Shown piece by piece: positions 35,090 through 44,060 of a stretch of 64,000 nucleotides of DNA. The position numbers were made by a program, and so were the translations under genes. How positions within the stretch are numbered: the first letter of the stretch is position 1; every line of letters starts with the position of its first letter. The stretch is from positions 62,001-126,000 of the forward strand of contig VUAW01000007.1 in assembly GCA_008711135.1 (NCBI GenBank), read 5' to 3'. The notes beneath the pieces were generated by a model. The model ran no database searches. It had not been told where the DNA came from and saw nothing but the letters and a program-made list of their open reading frames with translations. Source of the stretch: Rhodobacteraceae bacterium LNNU 3342. GTDB lineage: Bacteria > Pseudomonadota > Alphaproteobacteria > Rhodobacterales > Rhodobacteraceae.

Positions 35090-36444
35090 TGGCAAAGACG
35101 AACTTCACCTGCACCGCCTGTGGGGCCGTCCACAAGAAGTGGGCGGGCCGCTGTGACGCCTGCGGCGCGTGGAACACGATCATCGAAGAGGCGCCGCTGT
35201 CCGCCGGGTCGAAGAGCCTTGGGGCGCAGCGGGGGCGGACCGTGCCGCTTGCCGACCTTTCGACCGAGGAAGCGCCGCCACCCCGCACCACCTCCGGGAT
35301 GGAGGAGCTTGACCGTGTGCTGGGCGGCGGGCTGGTTCCCGCTTCGGCCATACTGGTGGGCGGCGATCCGGGGATTGGGAAATCGACGCTGCTGTTGCAA
35401 GCGGCAGCGAGCTTTGCCCGCGCGGGGCTGAAATGCATCTATGTATCGGGCGAGGAAGCAAGCGCGCAGGTCCGGATGCGGGCACAGCGGCTGGGGCTGG
35501 CCGATGCGCCGGTGCAACTGGCCGCCGAAACCAACCTGCGCGACATCCTGACCACGCTGGACGCCGAAAGGCCGCAACTGGCCATCATCGATTCGATCCA
35601 GACCATGTGGGCCGACCACGTCGAAAGCGCGCCGGGATCGGTTTCGCAGGTGCGGCAGGCCGCCCATGAACTGGTGACGTTTGCCAAGCGTCGTGGTGTT
35701 TCCGTTATCCTTGTCGGCCATGTCACCAAGGAAGGTCAGATCGCCGGACCGCGCGTGGTCGAACACATGGTGGACACGGTGCTCTATTTCGAGGGCGAGC
35801 GCGGCCACCAGTTCCGCATCCTGCGCGCGGTCAAGAACCGCTTTGGCCCTGCGGATGAGATCGGCGTGTTCGAGATGACCGGCGGCGGGCTGTCGCAGGT
35901 CACGAACCCCTCGGCCCTGTTCCTGTCGGAACGCGACGAGCCGCAGCCGGGGTCGGTCGTCTTTGCCGGCATCGAAGGCACGCGCCCGGTGTTGGTCGAG
36001 TTCCAGGCGCTGGTGGCGCCCTCGCCTCTTGGCACGCCGCGCCGGACGGTCGTAGGCTGGGACGGCGGGCGGCTCGCCATGATCCTCGCGGTGCTGGAAT
36101 CCCGCTGCGGCATCCCCTTTTCCGGGCTGGACGTTTACCTGAACGTGGCGGGCGGCCTGCGCATCAACGAACCCGCCGCCGACCTGGCCGTGGCTGCTGC
36201 GCTGCTTTCGGCAAGAGAGGACATGGCGCTTCCGGCCGACACTGTGGTCTTCGGGGAAATATCCCTATCGGGGGCATTGCGCCCGGTGGGGCAGACCGAA
36301 AACAGGTTGAAAGAGGCGCAAAAACTTGGTTTCACCCAAGCCATCGTTCCCCGTCGCAGCAAGATCGTCGGGGAGAACGGGTTGTCGATGCGCGAAATGC
36401 CGGATCTGACGACCTTTGTTGGCGACATGTTCGGCGCAGGCTAA
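35089..36444 (+). CDS. radA: DNA repair protein RadA
   Basis: RadA (Sms) is a RecA-like ATPase that helps branch migration in recombinational repair. The 451-residue protein has the N-terminal zinc finger with Cys8, Cys11, Cys22 and Cys25 (CTACGAVHKKWAGRCDAC), Walker A GGDPGIGKSTLL near residue 92, the RadA-specific KNRFG motif (AVKNRFGPADEIGVFEM) and the C-terminal Lon-protease-like domain (LDVYLNVAGGLRINEPAADL). Its start overlaps the preceding stop (TGATG), so it is coupled to the PqiA-like gene. cvpA follows after 24 bases. Confidence 0.95.
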   Translation: MAKTNFTCTACGAVHKKWAGRCDACGAWNTIIEEAPLSAGSKSLGAQRGRTVPLADLSTEEAPPPRTTSGMEELDRVLGGGLVPASAILVGGDPGIGKSTLLLQAAASFARAGLKCIYVSGEEASAQVRMRAQRLGLADAPVQLAAETNLRDILTTLDAERPQLAIIDSIQTMWADHVESAPGSVSQVRQAAHELVTFAKRRGVSVILVGHVTKEGQIAGPRVVEHMVDTVLYFEGERGHQFRILRAVKNRFGPADEIGVFEMTGGGLSQVTNPSALFLSERDEPQPGSVVFAGIEGTRPVLVEFQALVAPSPLGTPRRTVVGWDGGRLAMILAVLESRCGIPFSGLDVYLNVAGGLRINEPAADLAVAAALLSAREDMALPADTVVFGEISLSGALRPVGQTENRLKEAQKLGFTQAIVPRRSKIVGENGLSMREMPDLTTFVGDMFGAG

Positions 36445-36468
36445 CGCCACCGGCAAGGAGAAGATCGC

Positions 36469-37023
36469 ATGGACGGTTTCACCATCATTGACGGCATCGT
36501 TGCAGCCGTCATCGTGGTTTCGGCAATTCTTGCCTATTCGCGTGGCTTTGTCCGCGAAGTGATGGCGATCGCGGGCTGGGTCATCGCCGCGATCCTGGCC
36601 TTCATGTTCGCGCCTGCCGCCGAACCGCTGGTGCGCGAGATCCCCGGCCTTGGCCGTTTCCTTGGCGACAGCTGCGAGCTGAGCATGATCGCGGCCTTTG
36701 CGGCCGTCTTTGCCGTGGCGCTGGTGCTGGCGTCGCTCTTCACGCCGCTGTTTTCCTCGGCGATCCAGCGGTCGGCGCTGGGGGGCATCGACCAGGGCTT
36801 TGGCTTCCTGTTCGGGGTCGCGCGGGGGATGCTGCTGGTCGCGGTGGCGCTCCTGGTCTATGACCGCGCCATGTCGCAGGCTGAAATCGCCGCGGTGGAC
36901 AACAGCCAGAGCGCGCGGATCTTCGCAAACTTCCAGTCAAACCTTGATCAGAGCATCCCCGACGATGCGCCAAGCTGGATCGTTACGCGGTATGAGCAGC
37001 TGATGGGCAATTGCACCCTTTGA
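36469..37023 (+). CDS. cvpA: CvpA family membrane protein
   Basis: CvpA-like proteins are small inner-membrane proteins, first found as needed for colicin V production and purF-linked. The 184-residue protein has four membrane helices (GIVAAVIVVSAILAYSRGFV, AIAGWVIAAILAFMFAPAAE, MIAAFAAVFAVALVLASLFT, FLFGVARGMLLVAVALLVYD) and the typical GGIDQGFGFLFG motif. ATG 36469 has AAGGAGAAG upstream. The cvpA-purF neighbourhood is conserved in many proteobacteria, as here. Molecular activity is unknown. Confidence 0.9.
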   Translation: MDGFTIIDGIVAAVIVVSAILAYSRGFVREVMAIAGWVIAAILAFMFAPAAEPLVREIPGLGRFLGDSCELSMIAAFAAVFAVALVLASLFTPLFSSAIQRSALGGIDQGFGFLFGVARGMLLVAVALLVYDRAMSQAEIAAVDNSQSARIFANFQSNLDQSIPDDAPSWIVTRYEQLMGNCTL

Positions 37024-37138
37024 GCAGCCGGTCACGCGCAAGTGCATGACACCTTTGCAACGGGGGTGGGTGACACCGCCCCTGTTAGTCACTACATGGG
37101 GCCTGCCAGCCCCCTTATGGATTCGGAGGACGGACGCG

Positions 37139-38614
37139 ATGCGTCAACTGCCAGCCCAACCGTTCCGCAGCCACCCTTTCGACGATGACAAGCTGAAAGA
37201 GGAATGCGGCGTTTTTGGCGTGATCGGCGTCACGGATGCCGCGAACTTTGTCGCGCTCGGGATGCATGCGCTCCAGCACCGAGGGCAAGAGGCGGGCGGT
37301 ATCGTCGCCCATGACCCGGTTGAGGGCTTCAACTCGGCGCGCCGCTTTGGCTATGTCCGCGACAACTTCACCAAGGCGAGCCTGATGGAGACCCTGCCGG
37401 GCCCCATCGCAATTGGCCACGTCCGCTATTCCACCGCCGGGTCCAAGGGTAGTACCGCAATCCGCGACGTGCAGCCCTTCTTTGGCGAATTCTCCATGGG
37501 CGGCTGCGCTATCGCCCATAACGGCAACCTGACCAATGCGGGCGCCCTGCGCCGGGAACTTATCGAGCGTGGCTCGATCTTCCAGTCTTCCTCGGACAGT
37601 GAGTGCATCATCCACCTGATGGCGCGGTCGATCCAGACCAACATCCCGGAACGGATGAAGGACGCGCTGCGCCGGGTCGAGGGCGCGTTTTCCGTGGTCG
37701 CCATGACCCGAACCAAGCTGATCGGCGTGCGCGACCCGCTGGGCGTGCGCCCGCTGGTTCTGGGCCGCGTTGGCGAGGGCTGGGCGCTTTCGTCGGAAAC
37801 CTGCGGTCTTGACATCATCGGGGCCGAGTTCATCCGCGAGATCCAGCCCGGCGAAATGGTCGTGATCGACGCGAATGGCGTCGAAAGCTTCCGCCCGTTC
37901 GAGCAGCGCAAGTCGCGCTTCTGCATCTTTGAACATGTCTACTTCTCGCGCCCGGACTCGATCCTGGGCGGCCGTTCGGTCTATGAGACCCGCCGCCAGA
38001 TCGGCGTGGAACTGGCCAAGGAAGCGCCGGTAGAGGCCGACCTGGTGTGTCCGGTGCCGGATAGCGGTACGCCCGCGGCCATCGGTTTTTCCCAGCAGTC
38101 CGGCATCCCGTTTGCGATGGGGATCATCCGCAACCAGTATATGGGCCGAACCTTCATCGAGCCGACCGAACAGATCCGCAACATGGGCGTGCGGCTCAAG
38201 CTGAACGTGAACCGCGGCCTGATCAAGGGCAAGCGGGTCATTCTGGTTGATGACTCGGTGGTGCGTGGCACGACCTCAATCAAGATCCGCGAGATGATCC
38301 TGGACGCAGGCGCGGCAGAGGTGCACTTCCGCATCGCTTCGCCGCCCACAGCGTGGCCTTGCTTCTATGGCGTCGATACGCCGGACCGCGGCAAATTGCT
38401 CGCCTCGACCATGAGCGAGGAAGAGATGCGCGACTTCATCGGGGTGGACAGCCTGAAGTTCATCTCTCTCGACGGGCTGTACCGCGCGGCGGGCGAGGCC
38501 GAGGGCCGCAACAACGCCAGCCCGCAGTATTGCGACGCCTGCTTCTCGGGTGAATATCCGATCGCGCCTGCCGACATGATCGACAAGGGGTTCCAAGTCA
38601 AAGCCGCTGAATGA
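37139..38614 (+). CDS. purF: Amidophosphoribosyltransferase
   Basis: PurF starts purine synthesis by transferring glutamine ammonia to PRPP. In the 491-residue protein the N-terminal nucleophile is Cys23 in EECGVFGVIG, so a 22-residue propeptide should be removed. The PRPP motif is VILVDDSVVRGTTSIKI, and the C-terminal YCDACFSGEYP carries Cys ligands typical of the [4Fe-4S]-containing Bacillus-like class. ATG 37139 follows GGAGGACGGACGCG; longer frames upstream lack a ribosome site. The stop overlaps the DUF1284 gene by ATGA. Confidence 0.96.
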   Translation: MRQLPAQPFRSHPFDDDKLKEECGVFGVIGVTDAANFVALGMHALQHRGQEAGGIVAHDPVEGFNSARRFGYVRDNFTKASLMETLPGPIAIGHVRYSTAGSKGSTAIRDVQPFFGEFSMGGCAIAHNGNLTNAGALRRELIERGSIFQSSSDSECIIHLMARSIQTNIPERMKDALRRVEGAFSVVAMTRTKLIGVRDPLGVRPLVLGRVGEGWALSSETCGLDIIGAEFIREIQPGEMVVIDANGVESFRPFEQRKSRFCIFEHVYFSRPDSILGGRSVYETRRQIGVELAKEAPVEADLVCPVPDSGTPAAIGFSQQSGIPFAMGIIRNQYMGRTFIEPTEQIRNMGVRLKLNVNRGLIKGKRVILVDDSVVRGTTSIKIREMILDAGAAEVHFRIASPPTAWPCFYGVDTPDRGKLLASTMSEEEMRDFIGVDSLKFISLDGLYRAAGEAEGRNNASPQYCDACFSGEYPIAPADMIDKGFQVKAAE

Positions 38615-39015
38615 TCCGCTTTCGGCCGCATCACTTCCTGTGTTCGCTGGGGTTCGAGGGGAAGGGATATTCCCCTGACTTCACCACCAACATGGAAGCC
38701 ATCGTGATGGGCCGTCTGCGGGCCGAACAGGGCGCGGCGGCAGTGATCGAGGTGGTGGGTCAGGCTGACAGCCTTTGCGCGCCCTGCCCCCACCGCAGGG
38801 GTGAAGGCTGCCGGCAGCAGGCAAAGATCGACGCGCTGGATGCGGCCCATGCCGCAGCGCTGGGGCTTGCGCCGGGCGACCGGCTGACCTGGGGGGAGGC
38901 GCTGGAGCGGATGCGCTGCCTGGTTCCTGACGATCTGGCGCAGATCTGTGCCGGCTGTTCCTGGCATGATGCGGGGATGTGCAGCGCGGCCCTTTCGCGG
39001 CTTTTGCAGGAATAG
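38611..39015 (+). CDS. DUF1284 Cys-rich protein
   Basis: The 134-residue soluble protein begins MIRFRPHHFLCSLGFEGKG and has nine or so Cys in clusters: LCAPCPHRRGEGC in the middle and ICAGCSWHDAGMCSAAL near the end. This is the DUF1284 family, suspected to bind an iron-sulfur cluster or other metal. It is translated directly from the end of purF (ATGA) and closed by a terminator, so it may be linked to PurF, itself an iron-sulfur protein, or simply share the transcript. No function is established. Confidence 0.82.
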   Translation: MIRFRPHHFLCSLGFEGKGYSPDFTTNMEAIVMGRLRAEQGAAAVIEVVGQADSLCAPCPHRRGEGCRQQAKIDALDAAHAAALGLAPGDRLTWGEALERMRCLVPDDLAQICAGCSWHDAGMCSAALSRLLQE

Positions 39016-39022
39016 GAATGAA

Positions 39023-39047
39023 AAACGCCGCCCCTAGGGCGGCGTTT
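39023..39047. terminator. Rho-independent terminator, bidirectional
   Basis: A perfect 11-base stem AAACGCCGCCC (39023-39033) pairs with GGGCGGCGTTT (39037-39047) around the loop CTA. AAAAA lies before it and TTT at its end, so it can stop the purF transcript and the convergent bioY transcript. Confidence 0.88.
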
Positions 39048-39069
39048 GCATTTGGTGGAATGGCTGCGC

Positions 39070-39636
39070 TTAGCGCTCCAGCGCCTTCCAGCTGCCGGTC
39101 ACCATCAGCGCGGCGATTGCGGCCTTGACCACGGCGCCCAGCAGGAACGGCAGAACGGCGGCAGCGAGTGCCCCCGAAAGCGTCAGCGGCGTCACCGCCC
39201 AGAGCCATGCCGCACCCGGAACGAACAGCGCCATTGCCGGCACGAAAGCGGCGATGAACAGCCGGCCAAAGCCGCGGTTCAGCCCCTTTTCCACCATCAG
39301 ACCGGTTGCCCATGCCATCGCGACAAAGCCCAGCAGGAAGCCCGCGGTCGGCCCCATCAGGTGATGCGCACCACCTGCGCCGCCGGCAAAGACCGGAAGG
39401 CCCATCGCGCCCTCGATCAGATAGGCAACCACGGTCGCCGCGGCCAGACGCGCGCCATAGGTCAGCCCGATGACCGAAATCGCGAGCGTCTGCAGCGTCA
39501 TCGGAACGGGAATCATGGGCACGCTGACCTGCGCCGAAAGGCCCAGGACCAGCGAGCCGCCCAGAACCAGCAGGGCCTGCGTCAGGATGGTGTTCTGTCC
39601 GCCAAGCGCGGCGGTAAGCGTCGTGGATCGGTTCAA
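39070..39636 (-). CDS. bioY: Biotin transporter BioY
   Basis: BioY is the substrate-binding membrane component of an ECF-type biotin transporter. The 188-residue protein has about six membrane helices and the family motifs VSVPMIPVPMTLQTLAISVI, GARLAAATVVAYLIEGAMGL with GLPVFAGG, and GPTAGFLLGFVAMAWATGLM. No bioM or bioN gene is next to it, so it may use a shared module or work alone, as proposed for solitary BioY proteins. I looked for a BioR-type TTATCTATAA operator in the 108-base upstream gap and did not see one. Confidence 0.93.
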   Translation of the reverse strand: MNRSTTLTAALGGQNTILTQALLVLGGSLVLGLSAQVSVPMIPVPMTLQTLAISVIGLTYGARLAAATVVAYLIEGAMGLPVFAGGAGGAHHLMGPTAGFLLGFVAMAWATGLMVEKGLNRGFGRLFIAAFVPAMALFVPGAAWLWAVTPLTLSGALAAAVLPFLLGAVVKAAIAALMVTGSWKALER

Positions 39637-39744
39637 GGCGAAGCCCTCCGTTTGTAATCCTCTCGTCGGTTATTTCGCGGCCCATGCCTGCTGTCAATGT
39701 CGCAGCCCTTGCCCCCCGCGCAGGCAAATGAGATAGGAAGCGCC

Positions 39745-40404
39745 ATGAACAGGTCCGATACCCAATCCATCGCGCTGGTCACCGGCGCATCCCGCGGCCT
39801 TGGCGCCGCCCTGGCCGAGGCTTTGGCCGCCCGTGGCTGGCATGTGGTGGCCGTCGCGCGCACCGTGGGCGCGCTGGAAGAGCTTGACGACCGGATCAAG
39901 GCCGTGGGCGGCAGCGCCACGCTTGCCCCCATGGACGTGACGAACGAGGACGCGATGCGCCACCTCTGTCGGTCGATCCATGACCGCTGGGGCAAGGCGG
40001 ATCTTTGGGCGCATACTGCGATCCATGCGCCGCCGCTTTCGCCGGCCGGACATGTCGATGCCAAGGATCTGGACAAGTCGATCGCGACCAACCTTCGCGC
40101 GACCGGCATCCTGATCCCGATGGTCGAACCGCTGCTGCGGGCAAGCAGCAATGGCACCGCGCTGTTCTTTGACGACCCGCGCGGAGGCGAAAAGTTCTTT
40201 GGCGCCTATGGCGCCACCAAGGCCGGGCAGATGGCGCTGGTGCGCAGCTGGCAGCAGGAAAACCGGAAAACCGGCCCGCGCGTGGAAATCGCGACGCCTG
40301 CGCCGATGCCCACCGCGACCCGTGCGCGCTTCTTCCCCGGTGAGGATCGCGCCCCCCTTGCCGCGCCGATGGCCGAGGCAGAGCGTATCCTCGCCACGAT
40401 CTGA
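39745..40404 (+). CDS. Short-chain dehydrogenase/reductase family protein
   Basis: A Rossmann-fold protein of 219 residues with the NAD(P) loop VTGASRGLGAALAEA and the catalytic YGATKAG (Tyr-x3-Lys). The usual catalytic Ser strand reads NGTALFFDDPRGGEKFFGAY, so the normal Ser is not clear. ATG 39745 (MNRSDTQS) has GGAAG six bases upstream and is preferred over 39697. It is divergent from bioY and 57 bases before surE. Substrate unknown. Confidence 0.8.
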   Translation: MNRSDTQSIALVTGASRGLGAALAEALAARGWHVVAVARTVGALEELDDRIKAVGGSATLAPMDVTNEDAMRHLCRSIHDRWGKADLWAHTAIHAPPLSPAGHVDAKDLDKSIATNLRATGILIPMVEPLLRASSNGTALFFDDPRGGEKFFGAYGATKAGQMALVRSWQQENRKTGPRVEIATPAPMPTATRARFFPGEDRAPLAAPMAEAERILATI

Positions 40405-40461
40405 GTCTTTACGCCCCCGCCCCTTCGCACTAAAGCAAGGGGCGGAAAAAGGGGACGGATC

Positions 40462-41247
40462 ATGCGCATTCTCATCACCAACGACGACGGCATCAACGCG
40501 CCGGGCCTGGAGGTGCTGACCGAAATCGCACATGAACTCGCCGGTCCCGATGGCGAGGTCTGGACCTGCGCACCCGCTTTTGAACAGTCGGGCGTGGGCC
40601 ATGCGATCAGCTATACCCACCCGATGATGATTGCCCGCCTCGCCCCCCGCCGCTTTGCCGCCGAGGGCAGCCCCGCCGACTGCGTTCTGGCCGGGCTTTA
40701 CGACGTGCTGGAGGGGGCGCGGCCCGACCTGGTGCTTTCGGGGGTGAACCGGGGCAACAACTCGGCGGAAAACGTCCTTTACTCCGGTACCGTCGGCGGC
40801 GCGATGGAGGCTGCGCTGCAGGGCCTACCGGCGATTGCGCTGTCGCAATACATGGGGCCTGCCACCCTGGATCTGGCCGATCCGTTCGAATCCGCCCGCG
40901 TCCACGGCACCCGTGTCATCCGTGACCTGCTCGAACGCGGGATCTGGGACCGGGGCGACTATCGCCTGTTCTACAACGTGAACTTCCCCCCTGTGGGCGC
41001 GGCGGCGACCAAGGGCGTCAAGGTCGCGCCGCAGGGCTATCGCAAGGACACGTTCTTTGGGGTGGAGCCGCATATCTCACCGTCCGGGCGCAAGTTTCTC
41101 TGGATCAAGGGCGGGCCGCAGCACATGCCGACCGCGCCGGGGACCGACGCGGCGGTGAACCTTGACGGCTACATCTCGGTCACGCCGCTACGGGCGGACC
41201 TGACCGCGCATGACGTGCTCTCGGATTTGGAAACCCGTCTTTCATGA
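40462..41247 (+). CDS. surE: 5'/3'-nucleotidase SurE
   Basis: SurE is a metal-dependent nucleotidase and exopolyphosphatase of stationary-phase survival. The 261-residue protein begins [20 protein letters not shown] (metal ligands Asp8 and Asp9) and has [12 protein letters not shown], the [20 protein letters not shown] motif with metal-binding Asn, and [17 protein letters not shown]. It overlaps pcm by ATGA; surE-pcm-nlpD is a conserved order. Confidence 0.96.
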   Translation: MRILITNDDGINAPGLEVLTEIAHELAGPDGEVWTCAPAFEQSGVGHAISYTHPMMIARLAPRRFAAEGSPADCVLAGLYDVLEGARPDLVLSGVNRGNNSAENVLYSGTVGGAMEAALQGLPAIALSQYMGPATLDLADPFESARVHGTRVIRDLLERGIWDRGDYRLFYNVNFPPVGAAATKGVKVAPQGYRKDTFFGVEPHISPSGRKFLWIKGGPQHMPTAPGTDAAVNLDGYISVTPLRADLTAHDVLSDLETRLS

Positions 41248-41885
41248 GCGATCACGACGAGCGGATCATGCGCTTTCTCTACGCGCTCCGCTCGCGCGGG
41301 GTCACGGATGCTCGGGTCCTGATGGCGATGGAACGGATCGACCGCGGCGCCTTTGTCCGCGGCCTGTTCGCCGAACGCGCGTATGAAGACATGCCCCTCC
41401 CCATCGCCTGTGGCCAGACGATCAGCCAGCCCTCGGTCGTGGGGCTGATGACGCAGGCGCTGCAGCTCAGCCCTCGTGACAAGGTGCTGGAGATCGGGAC
41501 CGGTTCGGGCTACCAAGCGGCGATCCTGTCGCTGCTGGCGCGGCGGGTCTACACGGTGGACCGGCACCGCCGCCTTGTGCGTGAGGCGGTCGAGCTTTTC
41601 AACACGCTGGGCCTGGCCAACATCACCGCGCTGACCGCCGATGGCAGCTTTGGCCTGCCCGAACAGGCGCCCTTTGACCGGATCATCGTCACTGCCGCGG
41701 CCGAAGATCCGCCGGGTCCCCTGCTGAACCAGCTTCGCGTGGGCGGCATCATGGTCGTGCCTGTCGGGCAGTCGGATACGGTGCAGAGCCTGATAAAGGT
41801 GACCAAGACCGAAGACGGGCTGGACTATGAGGAATTGCGGCCGGTGCGTTTCGTGCCGCTGCTTGAAGGTTTGGGGCAGGAATGA
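41244..41885 (+). CDS. pcm: Protein-L-isoaspartate O-methyltransferase
   Basis: Pcm repairs isoaspartyl damage in proteins with S-adenosylmethionine. The 213-residue protein has the start [20 protein letters not shown], the substrate-site [20 protein letters not shown], the SAM motif [16 protein letters not shown] and the post-motif [15 protein letters not shown]. It overlaps surE by four bases and precedes the NlpD-like gene by 134 bases. Confidence 0.95.
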   Translation: MSDHDERIMRFLYALRSRGVTDARVLMAMERIDRGAFVRGLFAERAYEDMPLPIACGQTISQPSVVGLMTQALQLSPRDKVLEIGTGSGYQAAILSLLARRVYTVDRHRRLVREAVELFNTLGLANITALTADGSFGLPEQAPFDRIIVTAAAEDPPGPLLNQLRVGGIMVVPVGQSDTVQSLIKVTKTEDGLDYEELRPVRFVPLLEGLGQE

Positions 41886-42019
41886 CCTTTGCTGCGGCGC
41901 GGAACTGGACAGGGCCGTGATCCTGCGGCAAAACTGGCCCTGCCCGCGCGCCGGGCGGTTGCCAGTTGCCGCCCAGCGGTCAAAGCCCTCCGGGGCCTGT
42001 AAGAGTTGAAGGATAAGCC

Positions 42020-43219
42020 ATGCCGTTCCGCCTGCGTCTTCCGGTTCTTGTTGCCGCCTCTGCCCTTGCGCTTGCCGCCTGCGACGGCTCCGGACAGTGG
42101 ACAGGTCCGCGCGACTGGGATCTTCGTGCGCCGGGGGCGGGGCTGAACACCTCAGACGCGGCGACGCAGGCGACGCTTGCGCGCCCGCAGCCTGACGCGC
42201 GCGGGGTGATCAGCTATCCTACCTATCAGGTTGCAATCGCGGCGCCGGGGGACACGGTCGCCACGGTCGCAGCACGCATCGGGATCCCGGCGGACGAACT
42301 TGCCCGCCACAACGGCCTGCCCGCAGACCTTGTGCTGCGCCAGGACGAGGTTCTGGTCCTGCCCCGGCAGGTGCCCACTGCGACGGCACCGGCCAGCACG
42401 GGCACGGGCACGGGCACGGGGCTGTCCACTGAGGCGATCGACATCACCACCCTTGCCGGCAGCGCAATCGACCGCGCTTCGGACTCCTCTGCGCCGCAGC
42501 CCGCGGCCGCGCCGGCCCCTTTGCCCGCCACAGGGCCAGAGCCGGTGCGCCATCAGGTGCGCCGTGGCGAAACCGCCTATTCCATCGCGCGGTCCTACAA
42601 CGTCACGCCAAAGGCACTTGGTGAATGGAACGGGCTGGGCCCCGATATGGTCGTGCGTGAGGGACAGTATCTGCTGATCCCGGTGGCGGATCAGGCTACC
42701 CGACAAACCGCTGCGGCAGCCCCGGTCACCACTACCGCGCCGGGCCAAGGGTCCACCACGCCGGTGCCTCCCAGCGCCGCGACGCCCCTGCCCGAACCGG
42801 CAGCCGCAACGCCCCCTGCGGCGCCAGCCTCGCCCGATCTGGGATCGCAGCGCACGGCGGCCTCTGCCAATGCCCGATTTGCCATGCCGGTCACCGGGCA
42901 GATCATTCGTGGCTATGAACCCAAGCGCAACGAAGGGATCGACATCGGCGCTCCTGCCGGGACAACCGTGGTGGCCGCCGCGGCGGGCACAGTGGCAGCT
43001 ATCACCCGCGACACTGATCAGGTGCCGATCCTTGTCATTCGCCACAGCGGCAACCTGATGACCGTCTATGCCAACGTGGACAATATTGCTGTTGAACGGA
43101 ACGAAACCGTGACCCGTGGCCAGCCCATCGCCTCGGTCCGCGCGGGCAGCCCGTCCTTCCTGCATTTTGAGGTTCGCGACGGGTTCGACAGCGTGGATCC
43201 GATGCCCTACCTCCAGTAG
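42020..43219 (+). CDS. nlpD: NlpD-like LysM/M23-domain lipoprotein
   Basis: A 399-residue envelope lipoprotein with lipobox LAAC (acylated Cys21), two LysM repeats (about residues 67-115, TYQVAIAAPGDTVATVAARI, and 176-218, VRRGETAYSIARSYNVTPKA), a Pro/Thr-rich linker and a C-terminal M23 domain (about 290-399). The M23 zinc site looks degenerate: the motif that usually contains the first His reads RNEGIDIGAPAGT, and the HxH motif reads SFLHFEVRDG with only one His. That matches NlpD-type proteins, which activate amidases rather than cut peptidoglycan. It lies after pcm, the conserved place for nlpD. Confidence 0.88.
   Translation: MPFRLRLPVLVAASALALAACDGSGQWTGPRDWDLRAPGAGLNTSDAATQATLARPQPDARGVISYPTYQVAIAAPGDTVATVAARIGIPADELARHNGLPADLVLRQDEVLVLPRQVPTATAPASTGTGTGTGLSTEAIDITTLAGSAIDRASDSSAPQPAAAPAPLPATGPEPVRHQVRRGETAYSIARSYNVTPKALGEWNGLGPDMVVREGQYLLIPVADQATRQTAAAAPVTTTAPGQGSTTPVPPSAATPLPEPAAATPPAAPASPDLGSQRTAASANARFAMPVTGQIIRGYEPKRNEGIDIGAPAGTTVVAAAAGTVAAITRDTDQVPILVIRHSGNLMTVYANVDNIAVERNETVTRGQPIASVRAGSPSFLHFEVRDGFDSVDPMPYLQ
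42397..42420. repeat. Hexanucleotide tandem repeat in nlpD
   Basis: Four perfect copies of CACGGG lie at 42397-42402, 42403-42408, 42409-42414 and 42415-42420. They encode an alternating Gly-Thr stretch in the linker between the LysM repeats. Unit changes keep the reading frame. Confidence 0.85.
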
Positions 43220-43231
43220 GGCATCAGATCC
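43195..43231. terminator. Hairpin spanning the convergent ends of nlpD and the DUF815 gene
   Basis: GATGCCCTAC (43201-43210) pairs perfectly with GTAGGGCATC (43216-43225) over a five-base loop, and GGATC (43195-43199) pairs with GATCC (43227-43231) outside it. Both stop codons are in the hairpin. There is no T run, so it may act as a pause or RNA-stabilising structure rather than a classical terminator. Confidence 0.6.
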
Positions 43232-44060
43232 GGACGCCGTGTCGTCCTGCAAGATCGGTGAAGAACTGCCATGCCACGCGGCCCGAACGAGCCCCGCGCG
43301 TGGCTTGCCACTCGATCGCCTCTGCCCGCAGCTGATCTTCGGGCAGGTGCAGATCGTGGGCCGCGCAGTAGCCGCGGATCATTTCCAGATATTCGTCCTG
43401 GCTGCAGGGGTGGAAGCCCAGCCACAGACCGAACCTATCCGACAGCGAGACCTTCTCCTCCACCGCCTCGGCCGGGTTGATCGCGCTTGACCGTTCATTC
43501 TCGATCATGTCGCGGGGCATCAGGTGGCGGCGGTTCGAAGTGGCGTAGAACAGCACGTTGTCGGGCCGCCCCTCGATCCCGCCATCAAGAACGGCCTTGA
43601 GCGACTTGTAATGCTGGTCGTCGTGGCTGAACGACAGGTCGTCGCAGAACAGCACGAACCGGGCATCTGCCCGCCGCAGGTGGTTCAGCAGCCGGCTGAC
43701 GCTGGGCAGATCCTCGCGCTGCATTTCCACGATCTTGAGCGGAAGGCCACGCCGCAGAACTTCGGCATGCACGGCCTTTACCAGACTCGACTTGCCCATG
43801 CCGCGCGCGCCCCACAACAGGGCGTTGTTCGCCGGCAGGCCCTGCGCAAACCGCAGGGTGTTTTCCAGCAGCGTGTCCCGCGCCCGGTTCACACCGATCA
43901 GCAGCGACAGGTCGACATGCGCGACCTTTTCCACCGGGTCGAGCCGTTCAGGCCCAAGATGCCACACAAAGGCATCGGCCGAAAAATCCGGCGCCGGCAG
44001 CGGCGCGGGACTCAACCGTTCCAGCGCCTCGGCGATCCGGCGCAAGGTATCGTCACTCAT
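43224..44060 (-). CDS. DUF815 family P-loop ATPase
   Basis: The 278-residue AAA-like protein has a P-loop GARGMGKSSLVKAV and Walker B FVLFCDDLSFSHDDQHYKSL, then LKAVLDGGIEGRPDNVLFYA and TSNRRHLMPRDMIENER. It matches DUF815, a conserved proteobacterial family without known role. It overlaps tatC by ATGA and so is translated with the Tat translocase genes. It has no membrane segment and probably acts in the cytoplasm, perhaps in quality control or substrate handling; that is inference from neighbours. Confidence 0.88.
   Translation of the reverse strand: MSDDTLRRIAEALERLSPAPLPAPDFSADAFVWHLGPERLDPVEKVAHVDLSLLIGVNRARDTLLENTLRFAQGLPANNALLWGARGMGKSSLVKAVHAEVLRRGLPLKIVEMQREDLPSVSRLLNHLRRADARFVLFCDDLSFSHDDQHYKSLKAVLDGGIEGRPDNVLFYATSNRRHLMPRDMIENERSSAINPAEAVEEKVSLSDRFGLWLGFHPCSQDEYLEMIRGYCAAHDLHLPEDQLRAEAIEWQATRGARSGRVAWQFFTDLAGRHGVRI

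Noticed and set aside
39637-39744. Possible biotin-responsive operator before bioY
   Set aside because: No TTATCTATAA-like BioR site or riboswitch fold is visible.
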